A stretch of DNA of 64,000 bases from [Erwinia] mediterraneensis (GTDB lineage: Bacteria > Pseudomonadota > Gammaproteobacteria > Enterobacterales > Enterobacteriaceae). Both the position numbers and the translations under genes were made by a program. Below the pieces are notes generated by a model. The model saw only the letters and a list, made by a program, of their open reading frames with translations, was not told where the DNA came from and did no database searches. The DNA lies in assembly GCF_900604315.1 (NCBI RefSeq), contig NZ_LR026978.1, forward strand, positions 1,839,615 through 1,903,614. Reading direction: 5' to 3'. The first letter of the stretch is position 1. Each line of letters starts with the position of its first letter. Shown here piece by piece: positions 35,713 through 45,053 of this stretch.

Positions 35713-38103
35713 TTATTTCTCATCGGGCAGGGCGTACGCCACGATGTAATCACCCATTTTGGTACCAAAGGAACCGTGGCCACCTGCAGAGATAACCACA
35801 TACTGTTTGCCATTGGCTTCATAGGTCATCGGGGTTGCCTGTCCGCCTGCTGGCAGGCGACCTTCCCACAGCTGCTCACCGGTATTGGTGCTGAAAGCGC
35901 GCAGGTAGTTATCAGCGGTGGCACCAATAAAGGCAACGTGACCGGCAGTGGTGATCGGGCCACCCAGCATCGGCATACCCATTTTGAACGGCAGCGGAAC
36001 AGGTGCGCTGTCGCGGGTGGTACCGATACGTTTCTGCCAGACGATGTCGTTGGTTTTCAGGTCAATCGCTGACATGTAACCCCAGGCCGGCTGTTTACAC
36101 GGCAGACCGAACGGTGACAGGAACGGATTCAGTTCAACACCGTAAGGAACACCATACTGAGGCTGAATACCGACTTCTGTACCAGAACCGCCTTTGCTGT
36201 CAGCAGGGGGTTCCATCGGGTTACCCGGACCACGTGGGATCAGTTTAGAGACGAACGGCAGCGCCATCGGGTTAGTAATCGCAATCTGACGATTTGGATC
36301 GACGGCAATACCACCCCATTCGAACATACCCAGGTTACCCGGGAATACCAGCGTACCCTGCTCAGACGGCGGTGTGAACGGACCTTCATAGCGCAGACGC
36401 TTGAAGATAACGCGGCACACCAGCTGGTCGAACATGGTGGCGCCCCACATATCCTTGTCCGTCAGATTCTTTTTCGGACGATAGGTCAGCTCAGAGTAGG
36501 GCTGAGTGGGTGACAGGCGATCGCCTTTTGCCGGGCCTTGCGGAACCGGGGTTTCCGGAGCCGGAACCACCAGCTCGCCGTTACGGCGATCCAGCACAAA
36601 CACGTTACCGGTTTTCGCCGGAACATAAATTACCGGTACGGCATTGCCGTTCTTGTCGGTGATATCCGCCAGGGTCGGCTGTGAGGGCAGGTCCATATCC
36701 CACAGGTCGTGGTGAACCGTCTGATAATCCCATACCAGCTTACCGGTAGAAGCGTTCAGCGCCAGAATGCTGTTCGCATAACGCTCCTGTTCTGGTGTAC
36801 GGTGGCCGCCCCAGATATCGGGAGTAGAAACGCCCATCGGCACGTAAACGATATCCAGTTTCGGATCATACGCTGCTGGTGCCCAGGAGTTAGGCGAGTT
36901 AAAGGTAAAGGTATGCTCATCAGCCGGAATCGCGTTCGGATCTTTCGCGCCCGGATCGAATACCCACAGCAGTTTACCGGTGTTCACGTCAAAACCACGG
37001 ATCACACCAGAAGGTTCGCGGGTAGAGTAGTTATCCGTCACGGCACCAGCCATGATGATCACGTTATTGGTAATCACCGGCGGTGAGGTCGGTTCATACA
37101 TACCTGGGGTGGTAACAGGGTGCAGATGCTGCAGATCCAGTTCGCCATTGTTGCCGAATTCCGGGCAACGGGCGCCGGTATCTGCATCCAGCGCAAACAT
37201 ACGACCGTCGTTCACCGGCAGGATAATGCGGCGTGCACACAGTGCTGGCTGACCATTGGCAGCATCAGCGGCGGCAGGCGCTTCATGATAAGAAACGCCA
37301 CGGCAGGTGATGTGCTGGAAGGTCGGGTTCTGTTTCAGCTCAGGGTCAAATTTCCATTTCTGCTTACCTGTGGCTGCATCCAGGGCAAACAGAATCTGGT
37401 GAGCTGAACAGAGATAGAGCGTGTCGCGAATTTTAATCGGCGTCACTTCATTGGTGATTTCACCCGGATCGTTCGCCGTTTTCAAATCACCGGTCTGGAA
37501 GCTCCAGGCAACCTGCAGATTTTTTACGTTTTGCTCATTGATCTGCTTCAGCGGCGAGTAGCGCGTACCCTGCTGATCGCGGGCATAAGCAGGCCAGTCA
37601 CCTTCAGGAATATCACTCAACGGCGTTGCAGGCGCAGCGTTTTCAGCGGCGGCAGGTAACGTGCCTTTGATTTCCTGCGGATCGTTAAACACTGACCAGG
37701 CCAGCGCCAGGATGTTGACGGCAAGGGCGACAAGCATCGCTACCATCGGGCCTTTGCCTTTGTGGTGGAAGCCACGCCAGACAAAAGGCAACAGCAGCCA
37801 GATACCGAAGATCACCAGTACATCAACACGCGGCGCCAGTGCCCAGAAATCGGTACCGACTTCCCACAGGCCCCAGATGATGGTGCCCAGCAGCAGCAAG
37901 GCATACAGCACCAGCGCGGCACTGTTACGGCGCCAGATAAGAAAAGCGGTGATCAGCATGACTGCACCGCAGATAATGTAGTACCAGGATCCTCCAATGG
38001 CGGATAACCAGATACCGCCAATTAGCATATACGCACCGGCAAGCGCAGCGAACAGCACCGTCAGGAAACGTATTACGCCAAAGGATGAGGAAGTTTTCCC
38101 CAT
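35713..38103 (-). CDS. gcd: PQQ-dependent membrane glucose dehydrogenase
   Basis: Gcd oxidises D-glucose to glucono-1,5-lactone in the periplasm and passes electrons to ubiquinone. The 796 residues equal the E. coli length. Five N-terminal helices (1-140, FGIWLLLPFVWR) are followed by the eight-bladed quinoprotein domain, with CRGVSYHEA (residues near 260), the long PNSWAPAAYDPKLDIVYVPMG stretch, HHDLWDMDLPSQPTL and the C-terminal ISAGGHGSFGTKMGDYIVAYALPD. The start at 38103 has GAGGT 9 nt upstream and the exact family length; an ATG eight codons earlier does not. No pqq biosynthesis genes are in the window, so PQQ must be made elsewhere or taken up. Confidence 0.95.
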   Translation of the reverse strand: MGKTSSSFGVIRFLTVLFAALAGAYMLIGGIWLSAIGGSWYYIICGAVMLITAFLIWRRNSAALVLYALLLLGTIIWGLWEVGTDFWALAPRVDVLVIFGIWLLLPFVWRGFHHKGKGPMVAMLVALAVNILALAWSVFNDPQEIKGTLPAAAENAAPATPLSDIPEGDWPAYARDQQGTRYSPLKQINEQNVKNLQVAWSFQTGDLKTANDPGEITNEVTPIKIRDTLYLCSAHQILFALDAATGKQKWKFDPELKQNPTFQHITCRGVSYHEAPAAADAANGQPALCARRIILPVNDGRMFALDADTGARCPEFGNNGELDLQHLHPVTTPGMYEPTSPPVITNNVIIMAGAVTDNYSTREPSGVIRGFDVNTGKLLWVFDPGAKDPNAIPADEHTFTFNSPNSWAPAAYDPKLDIVYVPMGVSTPDIWGGHRTPEQERYANSILALNASTGKLVWDYQTVHHDLWDMDLPSQPTLADITDKNGNAVPVIYVPAKTGNVFVLDRRNGELVVPAPETPVPQGPAKGDRLSPTQPYSELTYRPKKNLTDKDMWGATMFDQLVCRVIFKRLRYEGPFTPPSEQGTLVFPGNLGMFEWGGIAVDPNRQIAITNPMALPFVSKLIPRGPGNPMEPPADSKGGSGTEVGIQPQYGVPYGVELNPFLSPFGLPCKQPAWGYMSAIDLKTNDIVWQKRIGTTRDSAPVPLPFKMGMPMLGGPITTAGHVAFIGATADNYLRAFSTNTGEQLWEGRLPAGGQATPMTYEANGKQYVVISAGGHGSFGTKMGDYIVAYALPDEK

Positions 38104-39330
38104 AATATTGACCTCATTTTTTGCCATAAAATTTACGGAAACAACGGCCTGCGTTGTTTCCAGTTATAAAGTACGGACGGAAAGTGTTGTTCTTTTTTTG
38201 CTCTTCCGTTAAGCAGGCATATCCTTTGCGTTAAATTTTATCTTAAAAAACGTTATTGAGTCTGTTTTTTTTAGCGCAATGCACCTGAGGGGGGATCCAG
38301 CACAACATTTTATGAGGATGATAAGGGCTTGCGCCTGGGGTTAATCTCATATTAACGCAACGGGACAGCATTTTCGCGCTGTGCTTAATTGCTGAATAAG
38401 TCGCCATTATTAAGCGGCTGTTGCTGCCAGCTATTGATATACAAGAGATATAACAGCTCACCGGCAATTGAAGTACAAGGAAGCGTAATAATGGAGAAAA
38501 TTTTTTCCTGCAACACAGCCTATGAAAGCATCAGGCTGAATATATGATCACTATTGTTAAAAAAATGTTTAAGTCAAGCGCAGTCCTGAAAAGAGAACGA
38601 TGAACGATGGGGCCAGTGAGTGCCGTGAGCATTTATTCAGCAAAACTGCCGCGTAAGAAAATTAGTTAATTTATTGAAAAATAAGCATAGAGATTAGGGT
38701 GGTGGTCAAGGCACATGCGCCAGCACGCGCCGGAGACATTCTCCCTGCAGGTAATTTCTGGCCGTGCAGAGGCACAATGAATTACAAATTTTTATTAATT
38801 ACATCGCTGCGCGTGGAAACTCCTTCGGGCTGCGTTGAGATAAGGCGTGTGCTTTTTGCCGGGACCGCCTCAGTACGCCAGATAACCGACACCAACGCGC
38901 ACGTTATTAAAGCCTGTAGTCACGACCGGCATGCAAAATAATTCCTTATCTGTCGCGGCCAGTGATTTTCCCATGGCTGACGTTACGCTTAATAAGCACA
39001 CCGGAAATGGAAAACTATTCCCCGGATGAAATTATCTCATTTGATGGAGTCTGTAAGCAGAACTGTTGCAAGTCGCAAATATTCACCGCGGCTGATATGT
39101 CACCGCGCAATACCCGGGAAATGCACGCCTCAGGAAATACCCTTATATCCGGCATGCCTGCGGATAATGGCTGTAATTAATCGTTGCGTTTAAAGCACGC
39201 GACGTCGTTGCCTGGTGTGGCAAAATCGCGCACCCTGTCAGCGCAAAAAATGAATCGGCAGACGCGCAGATGACTGCCGCTAAGGCTGACAACGTATCAG
39301 CAGGGCAGGCTCGCCCACACTGACTTCGGG
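38104..39330. other. Long intergenic region (1.2 kb) between gcd and an MFS gene
   Basis: This AT-rich stretch of 1,227 nt holds no gene that can be supported. Short frames of 72-80 codons exist (38699-38941, 38962-39180 on plus; 38243-38467 on minus), but they lack ribosome sites and recognisable sequence. The left end must contain the gcd promoter, with T-runs around 38190-38270. The right part (38900-39330) is richer in GC and may be degraded coding sequence. Confidence 0.45.
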
Positions 39331-40611
39331 ATGGAACAGAATATGGGATTACTGGCATCGGCGGCAGACAGCTCGCTGCTGAAACACCGTGCGTTTGTCG
39401 CTTTCTGGCTGGCGCGCACCTGTTCTTCTTTTGGCTTTCAGATGTTCTCCGTCGCGGTCAGCTGGCAGGTTTATGCGCTGACCAACAGCGCACTGGCGCT
39501 GGGCATTATCGGCCTGATGCAATTTTTGCCCTCCGTATTGCTGGCGCTGCCGGCGGGACATCTGGCAGATCAGTATGATCGACGGCGCATCGCGCTGTCT
39601 GGCCAGCTTATTGAATGGCTGGCGCTGCTTGCCCTGGTGGCGCTGACGCTGGCGCACTGGGCAGACAAAACGGCAATCTGGGGGCTGGTCTTTATGCTTG
39701 CCGTTGCCAAAGCGCTGGAAGGGCCGGCAATGCAATCGTTGTTACCGTCTCTGGTGCCGCCAGTCATCCTGGCGCGCGCGACGGCAGCAAACGCGGCAGG
39801 CAGCGAAGCCGCGGTGATTGTTGGCCCGACGCTGGGCGGACTGCTCTATGTCGCCGGACCTGCGGTCGTGTATAGCGTCTCGGCGTTGTTCTATCTGATC
39901 GCCATCGTGCTGGTAGGTCTGTTGCGCTATGAGCGACCCGCGCAGCCACGGCTGCCAATGACGCTGCCAAACCTGTTCGCCGGCATCAGTTTTATTCGTG
40001 CCCGCAAGGATGTGCTGGGTGTTATCTCTCTCGACCTGTTTGCGGTTTTACTGGGAGGCGCCACGGCGTTGCTGCCGATTTTTGCCAGAGATATTCTGCA
40101 CACCGGTCCGTGGGGGCTGGGGCTGCTGCGCGGCGCGCCTTCCGTGGGAGCTCTGCTGGTGGGCATATGGCTGAGCCGCAATAAGCTGGAAAAACATGTC
40201 GGTATGATCATGTTTATGTCGGTGGCCGGGTTCGGGGCGGCGACGCTGGTGTTTGCCCTCTCGACCCAGCTCTGGCTCTCTTTGCTGGCGCTGATCGCGC
40301 TGGGCGGCTTCGATATGATCAGTATGGTGATCCGTGGCGCGCTGGTGCAGCTGGATACCCCTGATGATATGCGCGGACGCGTCAACGCGGTCAATGGCAT
40401 CTTTATTAATACCTCAAACCAGCTGGGCGAATTTGAATCGGGATTGCTGGCGGCCTGGCTGGGGGCCGCGCCTGCGGCAGTGCTGGGCGGGATCGGCACG
40501 CTGGTGGTTGTCGGCCTCTGGATGGTGCTGTTTCCCCATCTGCGCCGCCGTCAGAAGCTGGAGAACGAGCCGGTAAGCGCAGAGAGCCCGCCGCGTCTGA
40601 GCGCGGAATAA
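39331..40611 (+). CDS. MFS exporter, EntS-like (MFS_3)
   Basis: The 426-residue product has twelve predicted helices and the MFS_3 pattern of the enterobactin exporter EntS: HRAFVAFWLARTCSSFGFQMFSVAVSWQVY at the N-terminus, PAGHLADQYDRRRIALSGQ after helix 2, and DTPDDMRGRVNAVNGIF before helix 10. It is not part of a siderophore operon here. It lies 27 nt upstream of a sugar-kinase-like gene, so the pair is probably co-transcribed and may deal with an amino sugar. The start codon is uncertain (39331 or 39343); neither has a strong ribosome site. Confidence 0.82.
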   Translation: MEQNMGLLASAADSSLLKHRAFVAFWLARTCSSFGFQMFSVAVSWQVYALTNSALALGIIGLMQFLPSVLLALPAGHLADQYDRRRIALSGQLIEWLALLALVALTLAHWADKTAIWGLVFMLAVAKALEGPAMQSLLPSLVPPVILARATAANAAGSEAAVIVGPTLGGLLYVAGPAVVYSVSALFYLIAIVLVGLLRYERPAQPRLPMTLPNLFAGISFIRARKDVLGVISLDLFAVLLGGATALLPIFARDILHTGPWGLGLLRGAPSVGALLVGIWLSRNKLEKHVGMIMFMSVAGFGAATLVFALSTQLWLSLLALIALGGFDMISMVIRGALVQLDTPDDMRGRVNAVNGIFINTSNQLGEFESGLLAAWLGAAPAAVLGGIGTLVVVGLWMVLFPHLRRRQKLENEPVSAESPPRLSAE

Positions 40612-40638
40612 CACAGATTTAATCAGCAGGAGAGAAGG

Positions 40639-41514
40639 ATGGGCGCAGAGTATCTGTTAGGCATTGATGGAGGCGGCACGCAGTGCCGCGCACGGTTAAC
40701 GAACTGGCAGGGACAGCTGATGGCCGAGGTGGCAGGCGGCCCGGCGAATATCTGGTCACGCTTTGATGATGCGCTGGCGACGGTCAGCCAGCTGGTAAAC
40801 GAAGCCTTGCTGCAGGCGGGGCTGACTTCGCAGGCGCTGGCAAAAACATCGCTGGTGGCGGGACTGGCTGGCGCTAACGTGGCTTCGGTCAGCGCGCGTC
40901 TTGCCGAATGGCAACTTCCCTGTCAGCAGCTCAGCGTCCTGACCGACGTGGAAATTGCCTGTACAGGCGCTCACGGCGGAGAACCTGGCGCCGTTTTTAT
41001 CATCGGCACCGGCAGCCAGGGAGCCGCCTGGGATGGACAGCGCTTTGCGCTGCTGGGTGGCTGGGGATTCGCCCTCTCCGATTCAGGATCGGGCGCTGAG
41101 CTGGGGCGGCGTGCTTTGCGGCTTGCGCTGCTGGCGCATGAAGAGGTGGTGCTGCATTCCCCATTAACGCACAGCATCATGGCGCGCTTTAATCACAGCC
41201 CTGAAACCATGCTGCTCTGGTCACAACAGGCGACGCCTGCTGACTGGGGGCGCGTGGTACCGGAAGTCTTCGCGGCCGCCAGCGCAGGCGATGCGCACGG
41301 ACGCACGCTGGTACAGCAGACGGCTGACGATATCGCATTAATGGTGCGGCGGCTGACGGCGCGCAGTGCGGGCAGGCTGGCACTGATGGGCGGGCTGGCC
41401 GTGCCGATTCAACCCTGGCTCGCCCCTGATGTGCAGGCGATGCTGTCAGCGCCGCGGGGCGATGCGCTGGAGGGCGCGTTACGCCTGGCCCGCCAGCAAG
41501 CGGAGAGCATCTGA
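40639..41514 (+). CDS. BadF/BadG/BcrA/BcrD-type ATPase, N-acetylglucosamine/glucosamine kinase-like
   Basis: This 291-residue kinase has the ASKHA fold. The phosphate-1 loop LGIDGGGTQCRARL is at residues 7-20, LTDVEIACTGAHGGEPG holds the catalytic Asp near residue 101, FIIGTGSQGAAW is phosphate loop 2, and LALMGGLAVPI is the adenosine region. The closest described enzymes phosphorylate glucosamine or N-acetylglucosamine. An AGGAGAGAAGG ribosome site precedes the start. The upstream MFS gene is the likely partner; a LacI-type regulator follows after 81 nt on the same strand. Confidence 0.85.
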   Translation: MGAEYLLGIDGGGTQCRARLTNWQGQLMAEVAGGPANIWSRFDDALATVSQLVNEALLQAGLTSQALAKTSLVAGLAGANVASVSARLAEWQLPCQQLSVLTDVEIACTGAHGGEPGAVFIIGTGSQGAAWDGQRFALLGGWGFALSDSGSGAELGRRALRLALLAHEEVVLHSPLTHSIMARFNHSPETMLLWSQQATPADWGRVVPEVFAAASAGDAHGRTLVQQTADDIALMVRRLTARSAGRLALMGGLAVPIQPWLAPDVQAMLSAPRGDALEGALRLARQQAESI

Positions 41515-41595
41515 AACGCGGTCCGCCAGCGCTTATCGCACTGTTGCGGGGGTTATGATAGGTTTCTGTCATTGCTGACAGCCAATGAGTATAAG

Positions 41596-42609
41596 ATGAA
41601 AAAAAGTACTTTACAGGATATCGCTCAGCTGGCCGGTGTCGGGGTGGCCACCGTGGATCGGGTCGTTAACCGGCGTGCGCCGGTACGCGAAGCCACAGCT
41701 CAGAAAGTGTTGCAGGCCGCGTATCAGCTGGGCTATCCGCTGGATGCGACGCTGATGCCGGATACGCGCAGGGCGTCGCGAGCGCTGACGCTGGGATTGA
41801 TTCTGCTGCCGGATAATTACTCTTTTTATCAGCAGCTGGCACAGCATCTGAAGCTACTGGCGCAGCCTGACCACCAGCTAATGCTGCATTTCCACGCTAT
41901 TGGTGCCGTAGAAGAAACCGCCAGTGTGATTGAAACGCTGGCTCAACATGTCGATGCGATTGGCCTGATCGCCCTGGACAACCCACTGATTCGTCAGGCG
42001 GTAGAGCGCGCCAGCCAGCGCGGCGTGAAAATTTTTACGCTGCTTTCCGATCTCTCTCCCTGCGGTCAGCATGGCTATATTGGTCTGGATAACCGTCAGG
42101 CAGGGCGGACTGCGGCCTGGGCGGCAGCACGCCTTTTTCCGAACGGCGGTAAAACGGGCATCATCGTCGGCGATAATGGCTTTCTCTGTCAGGAAACCTG
42201 TGAAATCAGTTTTCGCTCCTGGCTGCGCGAGCGACAAACTGCTCACCAGGTGCTGGAGCCGGTAAAGAACAATGAAAATATCGCGTGCGCTTTTGACGTC
42301 ACACAACAGCTTTTGCAACAGCATTCCGATTTGGCCGTAATTTATGCCCCATGTGGTGCGCTGGAAGGCGTGGTAGCGGCGCTGCGGGACAGCGAGCGGC
42401 AGCATGAGGTGGGACTGATCTGTCATGGGCCCTTCGCCGAATCCAGCCAGGCATTACGTGATGGCACCGTAGATTTGATGCTGGCACACCCTCTGGAGGC
42501 GTTAGCCGGGCGCATACTTACAACGCTGGTCACCGCCTGCAACGAGCATCAGCCCGGCTACCAGCCCGTCATTCTCCCTTTTGCCCTTATTACCCCTGAA
42601 AATCATTGA
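41596..42609 (+). CDS. LacI-family regulator with sugar-binding domain
   Basis: The 337-residue repressor-type protein has a LacI headpiece at residues 1-58 (STLQDIAQLAGVGVATVDRVVNRRAPVREAT) with Asp where most members have Ser before the recognition Arg. A periplasmic-binding-protein-like domain of the Peripla_BP_4 kind follows from about residue 65 and should bind a sugar or polyol. ATG 41596 (MKKSTLQD) is the usual headpiece start; the frame is open eight codons further. The next two genes, a TIM-barrel isomerase and a Gfo/Idh/MocA dehydrogenase, are the obvious targets, with repeated palindromic sites between. Confidence 0.88.
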   Translation: MKKSTLQDIAQLAGVGVATVDRVVNRRAPVREATAQKVLQAAYQLGYPLDATLMPDTRRASRALTLGLILLPDNYSFYQQLAQHLKLLAQPDHQLMLHFHAIGAVEETASVIETLAQHVDAIGLIALDNPLIRQAVERASQRGVKIFTLLSDLSPCGQHGYIGLDNRQAGRTAAWAAARLFPNGGKTGIIVGDNGFLCQETCEISFRSWLRERQTAHQVLEPVKNNENIACAFDVTQQLLQQHSDLAVIYAPCGALEGVVAALRDSERQHEVGLICHGPFAESSQALRDGTVDLMLAHPLEALAGRILTTLVTACNEHQPGYQPVILPFALITPENH

Positions 42610-42621
42610 TCCTTTTCTCTG

Positions 42622-42668
42622 ACGCTTCCCTGTCCGTCAGCAGGGCGGAAGCGTGCTTGCCTCTTTTT
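42622..42668 (+). terminator. Rho-independent terminator of the LacI-type gene
   Basis: A long stem pairs ACGCTTCC with GGAAGCGT and inner CCCTG with CAGGG, followed by GCTTGCCTCTTTTT, 13 nt after the stop. Confidence 0.6.
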
Positions 42669-42686
42669 GATATGAAATCCATCATA

Positions 42687-42747
42687 ATTTCTATCAAAAA
42701 TAATATGATCACCATCAATAAATGAAATTTCTATCATTGATGGAAAT
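42687..42747 (+). promoter_or_regulatory. Repeated operator sites upstream of the isomerase gene
   Basis: Positions 42727-42747 form a near-perfect 21-bp palindrome whose arms read ATTTCTATCA and TGATGGAAAT (one mismatched pair). The left arm recurs exactly at 42687-42696, 40 nt upstream, so the two lie on nearly the same face of the helix. A related inverted pair (GAAAT...ATTTC) lies at 42674-42691. They fit dimeric sites for the LacI-type regulator encoded just upstream. Confidence 0.65.
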
Positions 42748-42807
42748 GAAATATTCGTTTGATACTGCCTGCAGACATCAGTGAACGCTTTTGCTGCGGA
42801 GAGAAAG

Positions 42808-43731
42808 ATGACGATACATATTGCTAATGCGCCCTGTAGCTGGGGCGTAGACGATCCCGCAAATCCCTGGCTGCCGCCTTGCGAAAAAGTGTTGCAGGAG
42901 GCATCGCAGGCGGGCTACCGCAGTATTGAACTTGGCCCCTGGGGCTATCTGCCCACCGATCCGCAAGCTCTCTGTGCGTTGCTGGATCACTATCAACTTT
43001 CACTGGTGGCGGCGACGATCTTTGACGATCTGGTAAGTGAGGCCAACTTTCCGGCGATAATCACCCTGACTCATCAACTGTGCCGTAACCTGACGGCGGC
43101 CCCCTCTGCCAGCAAACTTCATAACGACAACCCTCCGCCACCTTATCTGGTCATCATCGATTTTGGGCACCCGGCGCGCGCATGTTATGCCGGTCAGAGC
43201 GCGCTGGCCCCCCGCCTGCCGGAAGCGGACTGGCAGCGCATGATGCAGCATATCACCACCCTCAGCCGCATCGCCTGGGAGGAGTACCGGGTGCGCCCGG
43301 TGATTCATCCTCATGCCGGTGGCTGCATTGAATTCGCCGATGAGCTGGAAAAGCTGATGGCGGCAATTCCCCATGAGGTGGCGGGACTCTGCCTGGACAC
43401 CGGCCATCTTTACTATGCCGGGATGGACCCCTGTACCTGGCTGGATAAGTGCTTTACCCGTATCGACTATCTGCACTTCAAAGATGTCAATGAACCGGTA
43501 TTCCGCGATGTGCTGGCGCGCGGGCTCGATTTTTTTACCGCCTGTGGCGAAGGGGTGATGTGCCCCCTCGGCAGCGGGGCGATCGATTATTCGGCCATCA
43601 GAGCCCTGCTTGCTGAGCGGCGCTATCAGGGCTGGATCACCATTGAACAGGAGCGGGATCCGCGTCATGTGGCGACCAGCCTGCGCGACGTCACCGCCAG
43701 CTTACGTTATCTGCATCAGGTCGGATTTTAA
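42808..43731 (+). CDS. Sugar phosphate isomerase/epimerase-like TIM-barrel protein (IolE-like)
   Basis: This 307-residue protein has the AP endonuclease 2/xylose-isomerase-like barrel. It opens with IANAPCSWGVDDP, the typical start of 2-keto-myo-inositol dehydratase (IolE) relatives. Metal ligands are likely in VRPVIHPHAGGCIE, LCLDTGHLYYAG, DYLHFKDVNEPV and WITIEQERDP. The start at 42808 has GGAGAGAAAG immediately upstream. It is followed after 10 nt by a Gfo/Idh/MocA dehydrogenase; such pairs carry out oxidation and then epimerisation or dehydration of inositols or unusual sugars. The exact substrate is unknown. Confidence 0.85.
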   Translation: MTIHIANAPCSWGVDDPANPWLPPCEKVLQEASQAGYRSIELGPWGYLPTDPQALCALLDHYQLSLVAATIFDDLVSEANFPAIITLTHQLCRNLTAAPSASKLHNDNPPPPYLVIIDFGHPARACYAGQSALAPRLPEADWQRMMQHITTLSRIAWEEYRVRPVIHPHAGGCIEFADELEKLMAAIPHEVAGLCLDTGHLYYAGMDPCTWLDKCFTRIDYLHFKDVNEPVFRDVLARGLDFFTACGEGVMCPLGSGAIDYSAIRALLAERRYQGWITIEQERDPRHVATSLRDVTASLRYLHQVGF

Positions 43732-43741
43732 GGAGTCAGCG

Positions 43742-44914
43742 ATGATCAACGGCACGCAACCTTTAGCACGTTCACTGCGCTGGGGTATGGTTGGCGGCGG
43801 TGCCACCAGCCAGATTGGTTATATTCACCGTTCTGCGGCGCAGCGAGATAATGTTTTCAGTCTGCTGGCCGGCGCGTTCGATATTGATGCGGCGCGTGGC
43901 TGTGAGTTTGGCGTCAGTCTTGGCGTGGCGGCCGGACGCTGCTATCCCGACTATCAGACCCTGTTCCGTGAAGAGGCGGCGCGCCCCGACGGCATCGAGG
44001 CGGTCTCCATCGCCACCCCCAACAATACTCACTTCGCCATCTGCCGCGCTGCACTGGAAGCGGGTCTGCATGTGGTCTGTGAAAAACCGCTCTGCTTCAC
44101 CAGCGAGGAGGCACGCATTCTGCAAGAGCTCAGCCACAAACAGCAGAAGATTGTTGGCGTTACCTATGGTTATGCCGGGCATCAACTGATCCAGCAGGCG
44201 CGTGAGATGATCCGGCAGGGGCTGCTGGGGGAGATCCGTATCATTAATATGCAGTTTTCCCATGGTTTTCACTCCCGGGCAATTGAAGCGCAAAATCCCA
44301 GCACCCGCTGGCGCGTTGATCCACGCTTCGTTGGCCCCAGCTATGTGCTGGGCGATCTCGGTACTCATCCACTCTTTATCGCTGAAACCATGGTGCCCCA
44401 TCTGCGCATCCGACGGTTAATGTGTTCCCGCCAGAGTTTTGTGAAGTCCCGCACGCCGCTGGAAGATAACGCCTTTGTGCTGATGGAGTATGACAATGGC
44501 GCGGTGGGTTCCATGTGGTGCTCAGCGGTAAATGCCGGTTCCATGCACGGACAGAAATTGCGTATCACTGGCGAAAAGGCGAGCCTTGAATGGTGGGATG
44601 AACAGCCAAACCAACTGCGCTACGAAATCCAGGGCGAGCCGGTGCGCATTCTGGAACGCGGGATGGACTACCTGACTCCCCGGGCGCTGGCGGAGGATCG
44701 CATCGGGGCAGGTCATCCGGAAGGACTGTTTGAAGCCTGGTCAAATCTTTATCGTCGCTTTGCCGTAGCGATGGACGCCACCGACCGCGGTGACAGCGCG
44801 CTGCTGGCAAGCTTCTGGTATCCGGATGTTCATGCCGGGCTGACGGGCATCAAATGGGTGGAACACTGTGTGCGGTCTGCGGATCAGGGAGCGGTCTGGG
44901 TAGACTTTCACTGA
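43742..44914 (+). CDS. Gfo/Idh/MocA-family NAD(P)-dependent oxidoreductase
   Basis: The 390-residue product has an N-terminal Rossmann fold with GMVGGGATSQIGYIHR (residues 15-30; the GGG replaces the more common GxGxxG) and EAVSIATPNNTHFAICRAAL. The Lys of EKPLCFTSEEA is the catalytic/cofactor residue of the family. The C-terminal domain has DLGTHPLFIAETM, containing the usual active-site His. Relatives oxidise inositols, sugar acids or glycosides. AAGGAGTCAGCG precedes the start at 43742; the frame stays open far upstream through the isomerase gene but in a different phase. It forms an operon with the TIM-barrel protein. Confidence 0.9.
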   Translation: MINGTQPLARSLRWGMVGGGATSQIGYIHRSAAQRDNVFSLLAGAFDIDAARGCEFGVSLGVAAGRCYPDYQTLFREEAARPDGIEAVSIATPNNTHFAICRAALEAGLHVVCEKPLCFTSEEARILQELSHKQQKIVGVTYGYAGHQLIQQAREMIRQGLLGEIRIINMQFSHGFHSRAIEAQNPSTRWRVDPRFVGPSYVLGDLGTHPLFIAETMVPHLRIRRLMCSRQSFVKSRTPLEDNAFVLMEYDNGAVGSMWCSAVNAGSMHGQKLRITGEKASLEWWDEQPNQLRYEIQGEPVRILERGMDYLTPRALAEDRIGAGHPEGLFEAWSNLYRRFAVAMDATDRGDSALLASFWYPDVHAGLTGIKWVEHCVRSADQGAVWVDFH

Positions 44915-44971
44915 GCCATCAGCAGCGCCCGGCGATGGATAGCTGGTTTCATTTACTTCATTAACGCCAAT

Positions 44972-44990
44972 GAGTATGATTATCATTCTT
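44972..44990 (+). promoter_or_regulatory. Fur box upstream of the YncE-like lipoprotein
   Basis: GAGTATGATTATCATTCTT matches the 19-bp Fur consensus GATAATGATTATCATTATC at 15 positions, including the whole central TATGATTATCATT-type core. It is 64 nt before the start codon of the downstream gene. Confidence 0.82.
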
Positions 44991-45053
44991 TTTATCGTCT
45001 TCCCGCCGGTTCGCTTGCATTACGGGAAGGGGCAGCCATTAATGGAGTAAAGA

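Noticed and set aside
38699..39180. Short frames in the 1.2 kb gap (38699-38941 and 38962-39180)
   Set aside because: No ribosome binding site, no recognisable motif and codon use unlike neighbouring genes. They cannot be supported as genes.
39331..40611. Enterobactin exporter entS
   Set aside because: The protein is EntS-like, but no siderophore genes or Fur box are adjacent and the next gene is a sugar kinase. The specific name was not used.
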